Assembly (NCBI GenBank): GCA_023055425.1
Contig: JALGPY010000012.1
Span: forward strand, 10,723,922 to 10,787,921
Source: Linanthus parryae
Taxonomy: Eukaryota > Streptophyta > Magnoliopsida > Ericales > Polemoniaceae
Length of the DNA: 64,000 nucleotides
Reading direction: 5' to 3'
Shown: in pieces, positions 22,010 to 34,563 of the stretch
Layout: each line of letters begins with the position of its first letter
Numbering within the stretch: the first letter of the stretch is position 1
The notes under the pieces: generated by a model
What the model saw: the letters and a program-made list of their open reading frames with translations, nothing else
What the model was told of the DNA's origin: nothing
Database searches by the model: none
Translations under genes and position numbers: made by a program

Positions 22010-25000
22010 TGTAATACCCCGTTTTAATATGAAGGGTAAACTGGTAATTGAGGCAAGAAATTTGACTTTATTTACGAGTCACGGATTGGGTAATTTTTCG
22101 GGTTCAAAATATAGTCGGGAAGCTCGTGTATTAATTCTAGAAAACGGTATCGTCACAGAGTATTTTTATTTTTTTAGTATTTTGTTCATTTTATGCTAAG
22201 TGATAAATTGCCTAGTCTAGTGGTGTGCCCAACACACTAGATTTCTCTAACTAGTTCCGCTCCCAACACACCCTAAAATTACTAATACAAAAAATGGTGA
22301 AAATTGCATTTTTCAACAACCTGCCACTTTTTTTTGGAAACCACAAACTTTCAGGAGCCATTCTCCTCTCCTTACGCAACTCTCTCTTCTTCTCCTTCTT
22401 ATACTTCTTCTTCTTCTTCGGCAATTCATCCCCACCAACACCATCACCACCTCCATCACCGGAAGCACCACCACCTGCACCACTATCACCACATCTTCCT
22501 CCTCCACCTCTCAACCTCCCCCTTTGTGTCTCTCTCTCTCTTTCTTCTCCCTGCTCTGGCCGACAAAAAGCAGCAGAAGCAGCAGCAGCAGCGAAGCCGC
22601 TGTCTTCCCCGGCAGCAGCACCAACGCTGCCACCACCACAGCCCTCTTTCTCTCCCTCTGTTTCGACCTAATCACTCACCTCCCCTCTCTGTTTTGAGCC
22701 AAGGAGAAGCCACAGCAGCAGCAAGTCTCTGCAGAAACGCCCCAGAGCCACCACGCTGCTGGCGTTGCCATTAATGCCGGCGAGAAGCTCGGCCCGAACC
22801 ATTCGATGCTACCAACTCCCTCAATTCGATCCTAGTTGACTCCTAGAGGCCCGAGGAAGCTGTAATCGCTGCCAATCCAAGCCAAGAATGCCATGTTCGT
22901 CGGATTTGACCATCACCGCCGGCCACCTAGACGAAGGACTCAACTGGACCCAAATCTCGACCATTTTTCGCAATTTTTGGTGTGGGATACTTCTAAATCA
23001 CCCTCCGATTCATTGTTGATCATCAAAATCTGATTTTGTTAGCTCTAAGTCGAATGGGTTGTTGGCTTGAGACAGTTATACGTGTGTTCATGTTTGGGGG
23101 GGTAGTTTTTTATTTTCAAAAAAGTTGAGAGGTTACAAGTGTAGCATGTTGAAACTGCATTGTTAGTGGAGGGTGTTTACTTGTCCTTTATGAGAACTTG
23201 GGGGATCCACTTGTTGTTTATACAAACTGCATATAAAATATAAAATTAAAAATACATTTTTTGTATAAGAATTAATTTCTAACATTTTTAATTATGTAAC
23301 AGTAAATTTGACTATTTAAAAATTATATAGGATTTATTTAGTATGTGATATTGTTGTTCCTCTTAAAAATAGGAAAATATAAAAAAATATAACTTGATAA
23401 AAAAATCTTTGAAGTGCCTATAAACTAGTATTTTGAGTAAGATATGTTTTTTTCTAATATTGATAAAATAAAAAAAAATAAGTTAGAAAGCTGTTTTAGA
23501 AAATATGTAATAGTAAACTCCTTTATTAATAAATAGATAAAACTTGACTATTATTTCTAGATATTATAAATTAATTTCTCCAAAATAAAGTTATAATTGT
23601 GTATGACTAAACACTTGTTTTCTTAGAATAAATATTTCGTGAATTTCATTTTTGAATTTAATTATTTTATAGTATATTATTTAAATAAATGATTAGCTAT
23701 AATCAAATTAGTTTGAATTAAATTTTGTAGTCACTTACAAATAAATGTGTTGTAAAATAGATTATTATTTTTCTAAATATGAGAGTGTATAAATTTAATA
23801 TACGATTTCTTACTTAATAATTTTTAAGAGTTGGTATTTATATAAGTAGTGATTTCTATGAGAAAAATACAATTGTTTACGTCACCGGTTTATTATATAA
23901 AATGGAACACTAGTAATTAATGGGATAATGGGGGGGTAATTTCAAATGAAACTTAGAGAAATTTTGCATAGCATACTTGCACACTTTGGACTTGTAATTA
24001 ATTTAGGAAATATAAATTTGTAGGTGACGAGTTCGTAGACGAGGGCTACGTATATCCGTATAAGCTTTGTTGTACTAATTGTCTTGCTACTTGAGGTGCG
24101 TAAATATGCCTTACCTAATGTGCCCGTCCTCCGTTCGTGTCTAAAGATTGTTATGATTTTATGTCTCAAAATGTGATTTGTGATATACATACTCGACTTG
24201 AGATTTCAAAACTTGTCTAAATGATTCTTTGGAAACTATAACATGGAATTAATAACACGTAATAACGTAAAGTGGAAACAGTTGTGCGGCGGAACCTTAT
24301 TCATCTTTTTATATACATTGTTGTTATGATTATTGGGTTGGCACGGCCACCCGACCTATTGTGATATTTTGCTCGGTTGCGATTTGCCCCGGGCTTCTCC
24401 ATGTACTCACCTCTCTGGCTGCAAGAGTCTTAGGGGGTGTCGGCACTTAAGGTCTTGGATGCATGCGAGATGGTTGGTTCATTATAATTGGATTGGTTCG
24501 TTCCCCGCTACAACTAAAATAATATATGTGTATTTTCATATGAGAAATGAAAGCAAATGATGCTTTAAAATTGTGGAATAGTTTAAGAATGCTAAGTAAG
24601 AGTTGGAATATTCATATCTACGCTTTCGCAATAACAAGTTGGTTCACTTGCATATTATTCCTCTTTATTTAAAGTGAACATATGTCTCTTTCCTGTTTAC
24701 ACGTTTGGGTGTTTATTCGCTCAGCATTTTGTGCTAACTTTGGAAAAATTGCGGTCTTGTTTCTTTCCCCCGCAGGTCTAGGTGAAGGAAGCTCGGATTA
24801 AGGAAAACGTGGACTCACCTATTTATGTTAGTATTAAATAATTGGTTCACCTAGACAATGCTCATCTTGTTTAATAGTATGTCATGTATTGTGTTGAGAC
24901 AATTATGTTTATGTAATATATAAGTATGGGATGTTTTGTTCACGATTTCCGCCGTTTTTCTTTATGAGTAGCACCCTCCCAGTCTCTCCTGAACCGGAAC

Positions 25001-25014
25001 TAGTGGGTGTTACA
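22010..25014 (+). repeat. chromovirus 3' LTR (3005 bp)
   Basis: Starts TGTAATACCCC after the purine tract and ends GGTGTTACA where copia LTR sequence begins. Inside are a CT- and CCA/CAC-rich low-complexity block (22380-22530), a CAG/GCA cluster (22565-22630), and an AT-rich stretch (23220-23900). The proline- and histidine-rich open frames here are composition effects. No partner 5' LTR is in the window. Confidence 0.85.
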
Positions 25015-25409
25015 GTAGCGTTTGGCGCTACCAAAACACAATATTCCACAACTAGAAGATCTAGTAACTTCAAGTCTAAGGATGACAATACTGTTGTCCC
25101 TACGAGAAGCACTTGTGACTTTACATAACTTGTATGTAGCCTTCTCGTTGTGGGTCGATCCAGTATGACATTACCCTTAATTCATACCCATGTGTTGGAT
25201 CGTGATATCTCCATATCAATCCAACCCCATACTAGTTGATACTTGATTGTCCTGTTAATCAATATAATCGACAAGGGATATTTAAGAATATAACATTTAT
25301 ATTCTAAGGACTTCATTCATGTTAACATATCTCCATATCGATAACATAATGAATAGTAAATCCACACATGTCACAAGAAATAGATTGCCTCTAGGGCATA
25401 TTTCCAACA
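25015..25409 (-). repeat. truncated 3' LTR of a second copia family
   Basis: 395 bp matching the U3 end of the complete LTR at 30584-31984 (begins TGTTGGAAATATGCCC on the minus strand). It is cut at 25015 by the end of the chromovirus LTR. The corresponding point in the complete LTR is about 31591. The break fits insertion of the chromovirus into this LTR followed by loss of material on its left. Confidence 0.85.
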
Positions 25410-25423
25410 GTCTCCCACTTGCA

Positions 25424-27900
25424 CTAGAGTCAATCTCCTGCATCATATGATATATTGATCTAGCGTGGCCCTCATGCCTTCACTGCGCAAGGTAAGAGAG
25501 ACATTTTCTGGTACCTTGCAAATATTCACATCTCCTCTATCAACAATTTGATTGAGATTGAATATTCTGAATAAGTGCATCTTATGCATTAATATACTAT
25601 GTCCTCTGTGATAGAATCGACAACTGAATCTTACCTGGAACATTTCCATCTCACAGTCCCTCCCAATAGTGCAAAACATAAAACTTGATTATAATATGAA
25701 ATCTTCTTTGTTAGATTAAAAGTTATCATCATTGTAACCCCTTACTGGGAACTCTTCCTATCCTTCATATATCAAGAATTCATCATTTAGTTCTTCTCAA
25801 GTACTTAAGGATAATCTTGATAATTAACCAGTGACGCTCACCTGGATTTGACTGGTATCTTTGTGCCATACCATATGACACATCTGGCCTAGTACATAAC
25901 ATGGCGCATCTCGTGAATCTCATTCATACGGTCCCTATCCCAATCTAATTTGGAAAAACAATTAGTCTTACAAAGACTAATATCATGTGACATTGGTAGA
26001 ATCCATATTCTATATATGTGGAACCATTTCAACACCTTAGTCAATATATGCACTATGACCTAAACAGCACAACCATCTTGATCTATCTCCATAGATCTTC
26101 ATAGGTTGCTTCGCCTAAGTCTATCATTTAAGATTAATTCCCTAGTCAACCTACATAAGATTTCCAAGTAGGGTCATTATTCCCAATGATTAGTATGTCT
26201 CTACATACAAGACCAGAAATATAATTGTGCTCCCACTAACCTTCTTGTAAACATAGGCTTCATCTTCAATTTTGATGGAACCAAACTCCTTTGATTGCAT
26301 CATCAATTCGAAGAATCCAACTCCGAGAAGCTTGACTCAATCTATAGATAGATTGCTACAAGCAAGATGCTAATTGTTTTAAGCATCATAATTGGGGAAA
26401 AGATTTCTTCATAGTCTATACTACGAACTCACAAGAAACCCTTTTGCAACCAATTGTCCCTTAAAAGTAATCATATTACCATACATGTTGGTTTCCTCAT
26501 AACCCACTTGCACCATATGGTTCCTACCCTTTCAGGTGGTTCCACCAAAGTCCATACTTTGTTGGAATACATGGATTCCATATCATCTCGTGGCTCCAAG
26601 CCATTTCTGAGAGTATTGCCCACTTGTGGCCTCTTCATAGGTTGTAGGCTCATCTCTATGAGAAATATATCACCAGGCTATGAGAAATCCATATTTTTCT
26701 AGCTCCTTGACATATCCTACCTCACCTACGAAGTCCTTACGTTACTTTAAGTAGGTTGCTCCATAACACCTTGTGATCCTACTCATGTTCCATCAAAAGG
26801 ATCAATGTTCTGTTGTGTTTCTTAAACTCCTTCAAGTTCTACTATCCTCCCACAGTTTATTTTAGAGACAATCTCTATCTAGAAACATAGCGTTTCGAGC
26901 AACAAACAATTTGTTCTTGATTGGATTGTAGAAATAAAATCCTTTGTTTCCTCAGGGTATTCCCCATAGTACATTTATTCTGTTTAGTTTCAAGTTTATC
27001 TGTAAACATTTTACATAAACTTCGTAACCCAAATTATTCATAAACGACATACTAGGACACTTCCTAGTCCATATCTCATATGGCGTTTTCATAATTAATT
27101 TAGATGGAACGAGGTTAAGGGCGAAATTTGCTATAATTAGAACATGGCCCTTAAAAATAAAATGGAAGTTGTGTTTGACACATCATGGACCGAACCGTGT
27201 CCAACAAAGTTCGGTGTCTCTTCTCAGACACGCCATTCTACAATGGTGTTCTATGTAGAGTGAGTTGGGATCACATCCCATACTCTTTAGATGTTAAAAC
27301 TATTGGCTTAAGTATTCTCCTCCACGATCAAATCGTAGAGCCATGATAATTTTGCCAAGCTGGCTCTCTACTTCATTCTTGAATTCCTTGAACTCTTCAA
27401 AGGATTCCTGATTTGTTTATACACAAATTAATATTTCTAGGATCCCATCAGTAAATATGATGAAGTACTGAAAACTACCTTTAACATTTGTGCTTAGCGG
27501 CGTACGTACATCAATATGTATGATTCCAAAAGATCATATATTTGCTTAATAAATAAGTTTTACATGTCTCATATGATTCAATACTCAAGATGAGTCCAGA
27601 AATCCATCCTCATGGAGTCTGGATATGTATTTCTTATTTATGTTGCCTAAACAAAAATGCCAAAGATAAGTGAGGTTCATATCATTATATGAAAACCTCT
27701 TGATTTTACTGTTATAGATGAAATTATCATGATCAAGGATATACAATCCACTTAGACAAAAGTGCATTACAATAATGTATTTTATCAAAATACATGGAAC
27801 AACATTTGTCCATTATTTTAATAAAATACTTTTCTTGTCAAAACAAGAAACTGTGATAATGGCCTACTCAAAGCAGTGACATAATCTTATTTATCTAATT
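25424..27900 (-). pseudogene. copia RNase H, reverse transcriptase and integrase relics (family 2)
   Basis: Nucleotide similarity to units 1-3 can be followed in order: RNase H (25440-25880), reverse transcriptase with the primer-grip and YVDD region (26040-26700), the linker (26900-26960), integrase (27040-27420) and the pre-integrase segment (27585-27788: LTYLWHFCLGNINKKYISRL). The longest open pieces are 60 to 82 codons and no domain is intact. It cannot encode enzymes. Confidence 0.8.
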
Positions 27901-28860
27901 CATGGATAATTCAAAAAAGGTATAAATAATTCCCTAGTGTTAATTCAGCAACCCCTTGCTTCATTGCCCAGCGTGTAGGTTTATTTCTTCCTTATCCAAT
28001 TGTCTACATCTCTTGAGATCCTCCACAATTCTATACATGTGAGATCCTCATCTAGTATTATATACTCATGATGATGAGATAGACATATTGCCTTTACCCA
28101 TGCTGTTAACCATTAACATGTTTTTCCTTTAGCCCTTTATGAGTGCTTTGTATAGCGATTCTCAATCATATTGAGTAAATCACCTTTGAACAAAAAAAAT
28201 ATAATTGCATCCAATGCAATTCTCGATCCATTTGGGAGAATAGCTATTTATTCTTTATCTATCTCATAGATAACTCCCAGTTTCTAAGCTTTTAATCCTA
28301 TTGAAGTAGCTTAGTTGCGCTTGACCTCTTGTTTCATCAGTCACACATTACTAGCTTGTGTCGTCGCGTCATATGTCGATGAATCAAGTCGCCTTGCTTT
28401 GGCAAGCCCGGACTCATTCCATCTTATTATGACGAGTTCTAATCAAGAGAGTGCAAAGTGGAGCAACACTTCAATCCTTTCATGTCTAGCTCGCTCTTTC
28501 AAAGAGCTTCTTTTAATGTATGATCATATCATATGCCTCCATATTTCTCATCTTCCTTCCAAATCTCAGAGTTCATGGCAGCCGACATGAGGCAAGTTAC
28601 ATCCAACGAACCATTATTTGTTGTTCCTTCCATTAGGCTTTAGTGTTTCTTGCTAGTCGGAGGGAAGAGAACTTTATGTTCTACGATGTACAATATTTTT
28701 TCTTTTATTTGAGAATAATTCTCAATTTTATACCTGTCTAGAAAATAGATTCCAGACATCTTGTCCTTCTTAAGGACATAAAGTCGCGTTTTGTTTGTTT
28801 AATGCCATGAGTTTCTTAACACAAATGGATTATGCAAAGCAATGTGACATATGTCTATAT
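27901..28860 (-). pseudogene. copia gag and protease relic (family 2)
   Basis: Weak traces of the protease/knuckle region (27900-28110) and gag (28300-28800), recognised by position and by short matches to units 1-3 such as the segment around 28750. Segments here (28130-28300) also match the plus-strand element at 62500-62680, so both copies share a rearranged gag region. No open frame of meaning. Confidence 0.6.
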
Positions 28861-30570
28861 TTAACAAAGACTTAGATTGTTAAACATAGCTTCCACTATT
28901 TTTCTCGGATTAATAACCCCCCATATTAATGCGGAAAACATCATTATATTTTCTAGTGGGCCAAGATTCATATATCACTTCTTTTGAGCTTTCTTTGGCA
29001 AGTCACCCATAGTTAGTTATGTAGGTAGGAACAATTCATATTGCATCCCATGCAACTCTTGGTTCAATTGGGCAAATAACGTTTTATTCATCTATCGCCA
29101 TAGATAATCCCAACTAGTTGCCTCTAGGTTTTAATCCCATTAAAATCACCTAGTTGCATCCAACCTCTTACCTAAACAATTGCACATTACTTGCTTGTGA
29201 CATCGCATCATACGTATGACAAACCAAGTCGCCCTGCTTTGGCACGCACGTACTTGGTAATCTCGATCATGATGAGTGTTTAAGTAACGAGAAGTCAAAA
29301 CGCAATATTTAAATTGAGGGATTTTGTTTTTCCAGTTTTAATTGTATTGTTGATCCACATCAACTGATCTGCTTATTTTGAGTTGTGCAAACTCACAAAT
29401 ACAAGATTCAAGTTGTTAATTATCTTATTATCAATTTTGCATGCATCATCCATACACCAACAACAAAATTTTAAGACAATAAATAAACAACCACAAAAAA
29501 ATTAAATGTGATATGGATATGGCCTCTAAACTAAGATATTCTCAAGCCAATGAGAATACCTATGAACCCTAAAATAGCAAGCTCATCTCTATGTGCATCC
29601 ATCTTTTGGTTCATGCTTCATAGCTTGTGGAATGCTCCATGTTTCTTATCCTTGTGGAATGCTCCATCTCGTGGTTTCTTTTAATTCTTTAGGCTTCTTC
29701 TTCTCCATCTTGACTATCATCTATTTTATCTAATACTAGCTAGCATCTATACTAAATAAAAAGATCTCACAAGTTGAGAAGAAGACCGGCTCGCAGGGCA
29801 TAAAACCTAATTAACTATTACATTAGTTTTATCAGCTCACAGGCCGTAAACAAACCACAAAATAAACATCCACAACAAACCACAACCTAAGGTCATATCC
29901 AATCACCATGCAAAAAGAACATAAACAATTAAAATCTAATTTTAACGCGATTGGTCAATTTAGTTGATTTTGGATGAACTAAGGTCAAAACAGTCCAAGA
30001 GGGCCCACCATTACCATGGACAAAACCCTAAAGGACCGCCACAAGGTCTTTTTTTTGGGCCGGCCGGCCCCTAGCCCACACGAGGCCGTGCGCTAGGGAG
30101 GCCCGACCCCTGGCTCGTAGCTTTCTTAAGCAGCAAGTAGGAGAGGGGCGGTCCCCTAGGGTGTGCCGAACCTCTTATGGGATTTATTTCCAAAAACAAC
30201 TTCCTCCTTGTTGCCCAAGTTTAGTTGTTTCCAAAACATCTTTCTCCTTGTTTCCCAAGTTTATTTGTTTCCAAAAAAACTTTCTCCTTGTTGTCCAAGT
30301 TTATTTGTTTCCAAAACAACTTTCTCCTTGTTGCCCTTTTTTCAAACTTGTGCCCAAACCCTAGTTTTCTAGATCCAAAATTTTCACATCCTATGTGATC
30401 CAAATTCACAAATCCTTACATCCCATGTAATATTATATCTTAATTGGCTTGAATCATATTCTCAAATTGCATCAATATACTTGATTTAGCCATTTTACGC
30501 GATAAACAATAATTAAAGTGTAAAACAACAAAAATCGTAACACATAAACTACGTTATACTCTACAACCTA
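28861..30570 (-). other. copia family 2 leader
   Basis: No coding signal. It contains the conserved segment CGGATTAATAACC with TTAATGCGGAAAA (28905-28940), the duplicated AGGCCGTAAA-type words (about 29789 and 29836), a GC-rich block at 30050-30110 and a four-copy minisatellite at 30182-30335. Confidence 0.65.
30182..30335. repeat. minisatellite of about 40 bp, four copies
   Basis: Four successive copies of a unit containing TTTCCAAAACAACTTTCTCC and TTGTTGCCCAAGTTTA, with a few substitutions. Units 1 and 2 have only a related pair of TTGTTTCCA words at the same leader position (about 4390-4445), so the array expanded in this copy. Confidence 0.8.
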
Positions 30571-30582
30571 GCTCTGATACCA
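30571..30582 (-). promoter_or_regulatory. copia primer binding site (family 2)
   Basis: Minus-strand TGGTATCAGAGC next to the LTR end CCCTACA. Complementary to initiator tRNA-Met. Confidence 0.9.
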
Positions 30583-30583
30583 C

Positions 30584-31984
30584 TGTAGGGTTTTGATGCA
30601 GGTTACGCAGCGGAATAACAAAATTTAATGATGATCAAGAACGTCCAAGGATCACGGGAAGAGACTACATAACGATAGTAAAGGATTCTAGTATCTACAT
30701 ACCTTTGGGTTCTCCTGTGATGACTTCACACGTGAAATAGTATTCACGTCTCTATGGCTAGTCCACTCCTAGGATTGAAACCAGATCCTTCAAGCCTTTT
30801 TACTATCTAGGATTGAAGGAAGAAGAGAAGACTACGCAAAAAGGAGTAATGAGGTCGGCGTCACCTCCTTAGTGGCCGACGGATAGGGGCGATCCCAAAG
30901 GGGTTCGGCCCACCTTTGGGATTTGCACTCTATCCTTGCTTTTCTCTCCCACTCAATGTGTTATGAGTATTAGTGTGGGAATGAAGCTAGGAGTGTCCTT
31001 TATATAGTCCAACAACTCCTTGTTGTCTGCATAAAAGCCCCTATCATAATCCTGTTCATACACGGATTAGTCCAACTTATTAGTCCTACTAAGTATGCAA
31101 GTAGTTGCGTGTAGATATTTCTAATTAATTAATCATATTAATTAATTCCCAATTCCGGTCTAATCCATAGGTAGTGTGACCCCATACGTTTCTACTTAGT
31201 TGGTAGTAACAATTTAAAAACATGGATTGGCCTCTAGCAAGGCATCCACGCTACCCAACTAATAGAAATAGTCATCCGACAAACCTTGTGCAAGTATTCT
31301 CTCATCCCTTTGTCTCGATATCCGGACTGAACACGAGACATACAAGTCACACTCGTATATCCAATCCATATTTCCTCGACCCTGGGAATAGCCTTATTCG
31401 TTCAAATAACATCAATATCCTATATTGATTTATTTGAGTCTGGCCAGACATTCAATAAGCACTATCCCTCGTGGTATAGGATAATTGATCCCGTTATGTG
31501 GGAGGGACAATTTCTATCTACATCACTAAGATATCTAAGCTTGCTTCCTATAGTGTCCGATACGCGCCTTTATGACTACCCAGTCACGGTGTAGCGTTTG
31601 AAGCTATCAAAACACAATATTCCACAAATCGAAGATCTAGTGACTTCAAGTCTAAGTATGACAATACCGTTGTCACTACGAGAAGCCCTTGTGACTTTAC
31701 ATAGCTTGTATGTAGCCTTCTCGTTGTGGGTCGATCCAGTATGACATTACCCCTAATGCATACCATGTGTTGGATCGTGATATCTCCATATCAATCCAAC
31801 CCCATACTAGTCTATACTTGATTATCCTGTTAATCAATATAATTGACTAGGGATATTTAAGAATATAACATTAATATTCTAAGGACTGCATTCATGTTAA
31901 CATATCTCCATATCGATAACATAATGAATAGTAAACTCACACATGTCACAAGATATAGATTGCCTCTAATGCATATTTCCAACA
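30584..31984 (-). repeat. complete 5' LTR of the family 2 copia element
   Basis: 1401 bp, TGTTGGAAATATGC...CCCTACA on the minus strand. Clearly related to LTRs A and B and to the plus-strand LTR at 58942-60484. The next bases GTTTC (31985-31989) would be the target duplication; its partner is not in the window or was lost. Confidence 0.9.
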
Positions 31985-32132
31985 GTTTCAAGGATGATGC
32001 ATGCTCTACTCATTCCAACTGCTGCATATATTTATTTTAGTTCCTTTATTTTAGTGGTATTTAGCTCATTATTTAGTTATGTTCAATTAAATAAATGACA
32101 ATTTTGTCTAATTTATGTGACAAAAAGGGGGG
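31985..32132. other. relic sequence ending in a purine tract, before repeat R
   Basis: AT-rich, non-coding, ending in ACAAAAAGGGGGGAAG (about 32121-32135). Repeat R homology begins at this tract. A purine tract immediately before a long repeat is what the 3' end of an LTR-element interior looks like, so R may be an LTR. This is inference. Confidence 0.45.
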
Positions 32133-32749
32133 AAGTAGTTTCAATTTGATAACTCGTTGAAGCATTGTTTATGTTTTATTATTATGGAATACAAGTTTAT
32201 GTTTTGTTTCATGAGAGTTAAATATTTGCTTTATTGGTGTTCATATTCTCTCATATTTCTCTAATTGAATATGACTCATGTAATGGTGTATTCACAATGA
32301 TGAATCAATTGATATTATTATTTCATATGTTCCATGATACTCTAACTATTCTAGTGATTGAATTATATATTTAAAGAATTTCTCGCTTAAATTTTGAGTA
32401 TTCGTATTTTATTGAGTATGAGAAACAATTTATTTGATTACTCTTGCTCTGAATTATTCTTTGTGATTATTATATTGTTTATTAAAACTTCACTTGATCT
32501 TGGGTGTAAGTGTTGTTTTGCAGTATCATAAGAACATGATTATATTATGCAAACTATGAAGACAAGGGTTAGTTTTTACGATCTGATAGAATTTGAAGAA
32601 TTCATGTAGAGTAAGATGAAGACCGGTCTTATTTTTTTATTTTGAAATTCAAAAAGATTTTTGTCCTAGAGCTGAAAAAATGGGAGATTGAAACATGATG
32701 ATACAAATTCTGTCAATTTAGGATCCTGTACAGTTCCTAGACAGTTTTC
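32133..32749 (+). repeat. repeat R copy 1, left part
   Basis: Starts AAGTAGTTTCAATTTGATAA and matches 57223-57839 almost base for base. It is cut at 32749 by the Athila-derived element and resumes after 42610. No coding. Confidence 0.9.
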
Positions 32750-34425
32750 TGATAACTCTCTTTTAGGAGTTATTAATATACTTTCTTGGTACTTGTAATA
32801 GGCTTATTTCACATGATTTATATGCTATATTTGCACAAATATGTGAATTTGACGATTTATAAGCCTACGAGTGAAAATTTGTGTTTCTTGCTTATTTGTG
32901 CATGTTTTCTCTCATATTTGCTATGATAATTGCACGGGTTGTTTAGTGTTGTGTATCTTAGGTAAAATAGGTGCAATAGAGCTTATGAGATGCTTGTACA
33001 TGCTTGGAATGGAGCTAGATGAAGAGGAGAAAAGGAGACGCACAAACGAAGAAAAGTTGGAAAAGTCACACAGGACCAGCCTGCACTCTTTTCGATGCCC
33101 AGGAAAATCTACAAAGAATTTTGAAGCAAGGCTTGCGGCATTGGAAAGTAGACATCCGTAGCTTTCCAACGGTATATGGTAGGCCCAAAGACGAGTCCGT
33201 ATGAGGGAGATACAGCTCGCGCAAAATCAGCAAATAATTCTGTCCGGGAATTACAAAGTAGAGGGGCTGAAGTGCAATTTCGACCAAATAACATAAAAAA
33301 TCGTGCCCAGCTGGTAAAAAACGGGCAGAGAAGACCTAATAGGAGATTATTCACGTACGGGAGCCATTGGAGAGCACCTAGGAGCTTGGGGATTGCACGG
33401 ATTCGCCAAAGCTTTGGCGATTTCATCGTTTGATTCTTCTCTTACCCTCTCTTTATCATTCTATGGAGAATACTAGTGATTTTGGCATAACAATGAGTAG
33501 CTAATTTCTTTGTTAGGCTCTATGGAGAGCCTAGGGTTATGACTTAGACTTATTTTTCGGATTTTGTTGATTGATTCATGCGTTTGATCCAATTAATGTT
33601 TTTATTTCTTCATCTTGTATTGTGAATCCGTAAGCTAAGGCTATTGACACATGTTAGTGATGAATGGAATGACCATGTTAGATGAAGATGATGAACTAGT
33701 TGAATTCATAGCTTAATGTTACAAACTAATTGATTAGAAATCATGATCTAGGCTTAATTCTTAGCAACAAGGGAGTCGCGAACCGGAGTTGTTAGTGAAC
33801 TAGGTGGGTGCTCGACAGAGACTTAACCCGGTTACGAATAAGATCATGTTTTTATTCCCGAATCATTGAGACCGATAGGTGAGATGAATAGGAGTAGTCA
33901 TGTGTGGGTAGATTCGGTTGAACTAGTTAGGTGAGTGAATCGGTGGACCGACAGGACCCGGTGAACGAAGTTGACTAGCCAGCTAGAACGTAACGGTAGA
34001 TGGAGGTGGACCGACAGGACCCAAAGTAAACTGTTACGTAAAATTACATGAGATCGACAGAAGATTGTAAGTGCTATTACCCGGCATAATCAGTTAGTGC
34101 GTAATGTGTTTCCATACAAATTCCGGAACTGTCTAAAGACCCTAGGTGATTCATAGATCGCCTAGTTTTCTCCATACTTTGATTAAATTCTTTTAATTGA
34201 AAAATACAGAAATATTGTCTCTACATTCATTTTATTTAGTCGCTTGTTTGTGGGCGACGAACATTCAAAATCAAACCACTTCTTACCGGTTACTTAGGTA
34301 TCTTCTAATTAATTCTTAATTAGCTAATAATCGTCTATTTCCCTTGGGTTCGATATTCGGAGTCGTAAAATACTCCACTTACTACTTGACCGTGCACTTG
34401 CGTATACACGTAAGAAATCGTGTCA
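32750..34425 (+). repeat. 5' LTR of the Athila-derived element
   Basis: TGATAACTCTC...CGTGTCA, 1676 bp. It contains a direct repeat of GGTGGACCGACAGGACCC at 33942-33959 and 34005-34022, also present in the 3' LTR and traceable in the solo LTR at 54922-56549. The small open frames inside recur in the 3' LTR and are not taken as genes. Confidence 0.95.
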
Positions 34426-34431
34426 AGTTTT

Positions 34432-34449
34432 TGGCGCCGTTGCCGGGGA
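34432..34449 (+). promoter_or_regulatory. primer binding site, tRNA-Asp type
   Basis: TGGCGCCGTTGCCGGGGA, six bases after the 5' LTR. This is the primer site usual for plant Athila/Tat elements, complementary to the 3' end of tRNA-Asp. Confidence 0.92.
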
Positions 34450-34563
34450 GTTAAACGGTTTATTAGTTCAGTTAAAAATTAATTTAGGATACTTCTTTTA
34501 ATTTATTTTTGTTACTTTCTGTTTACCTCACGGGTGTGCTAGTGTTGTTTTTTTCAGGTAGCG

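Larger units (their letters stand above)
25410..30583 (-). mobile_element. degraded Ty1/copia element (family 2), internal region
   Basis: Purine tract at 25410-25423 and primer site at 30571-30582 bound a 5.2 kb interior homologous to units 1-3 but far more decayed, with many small deletions. It is in the same orientation as the tandem array and separated from unit 3 only by the chromovirus, so it may once have been the next unit. This is inference. Confidence 0.88.

Noticed and set aside
22294..22774. Proline-, serine- and histidine-rich open frames (125 and 156 codons)
   Set aside because: They lie in a CT/CCA low-complexity block inside the chromovirus LTR, overlap in several frames and match no domain.
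33109..33426. A 105-codon minus-strand frame, repeated at 41294-41611
   Set aside because: Identical position in both LTRs of the Athila-derived element. No start context or domain, so part of the LTR.
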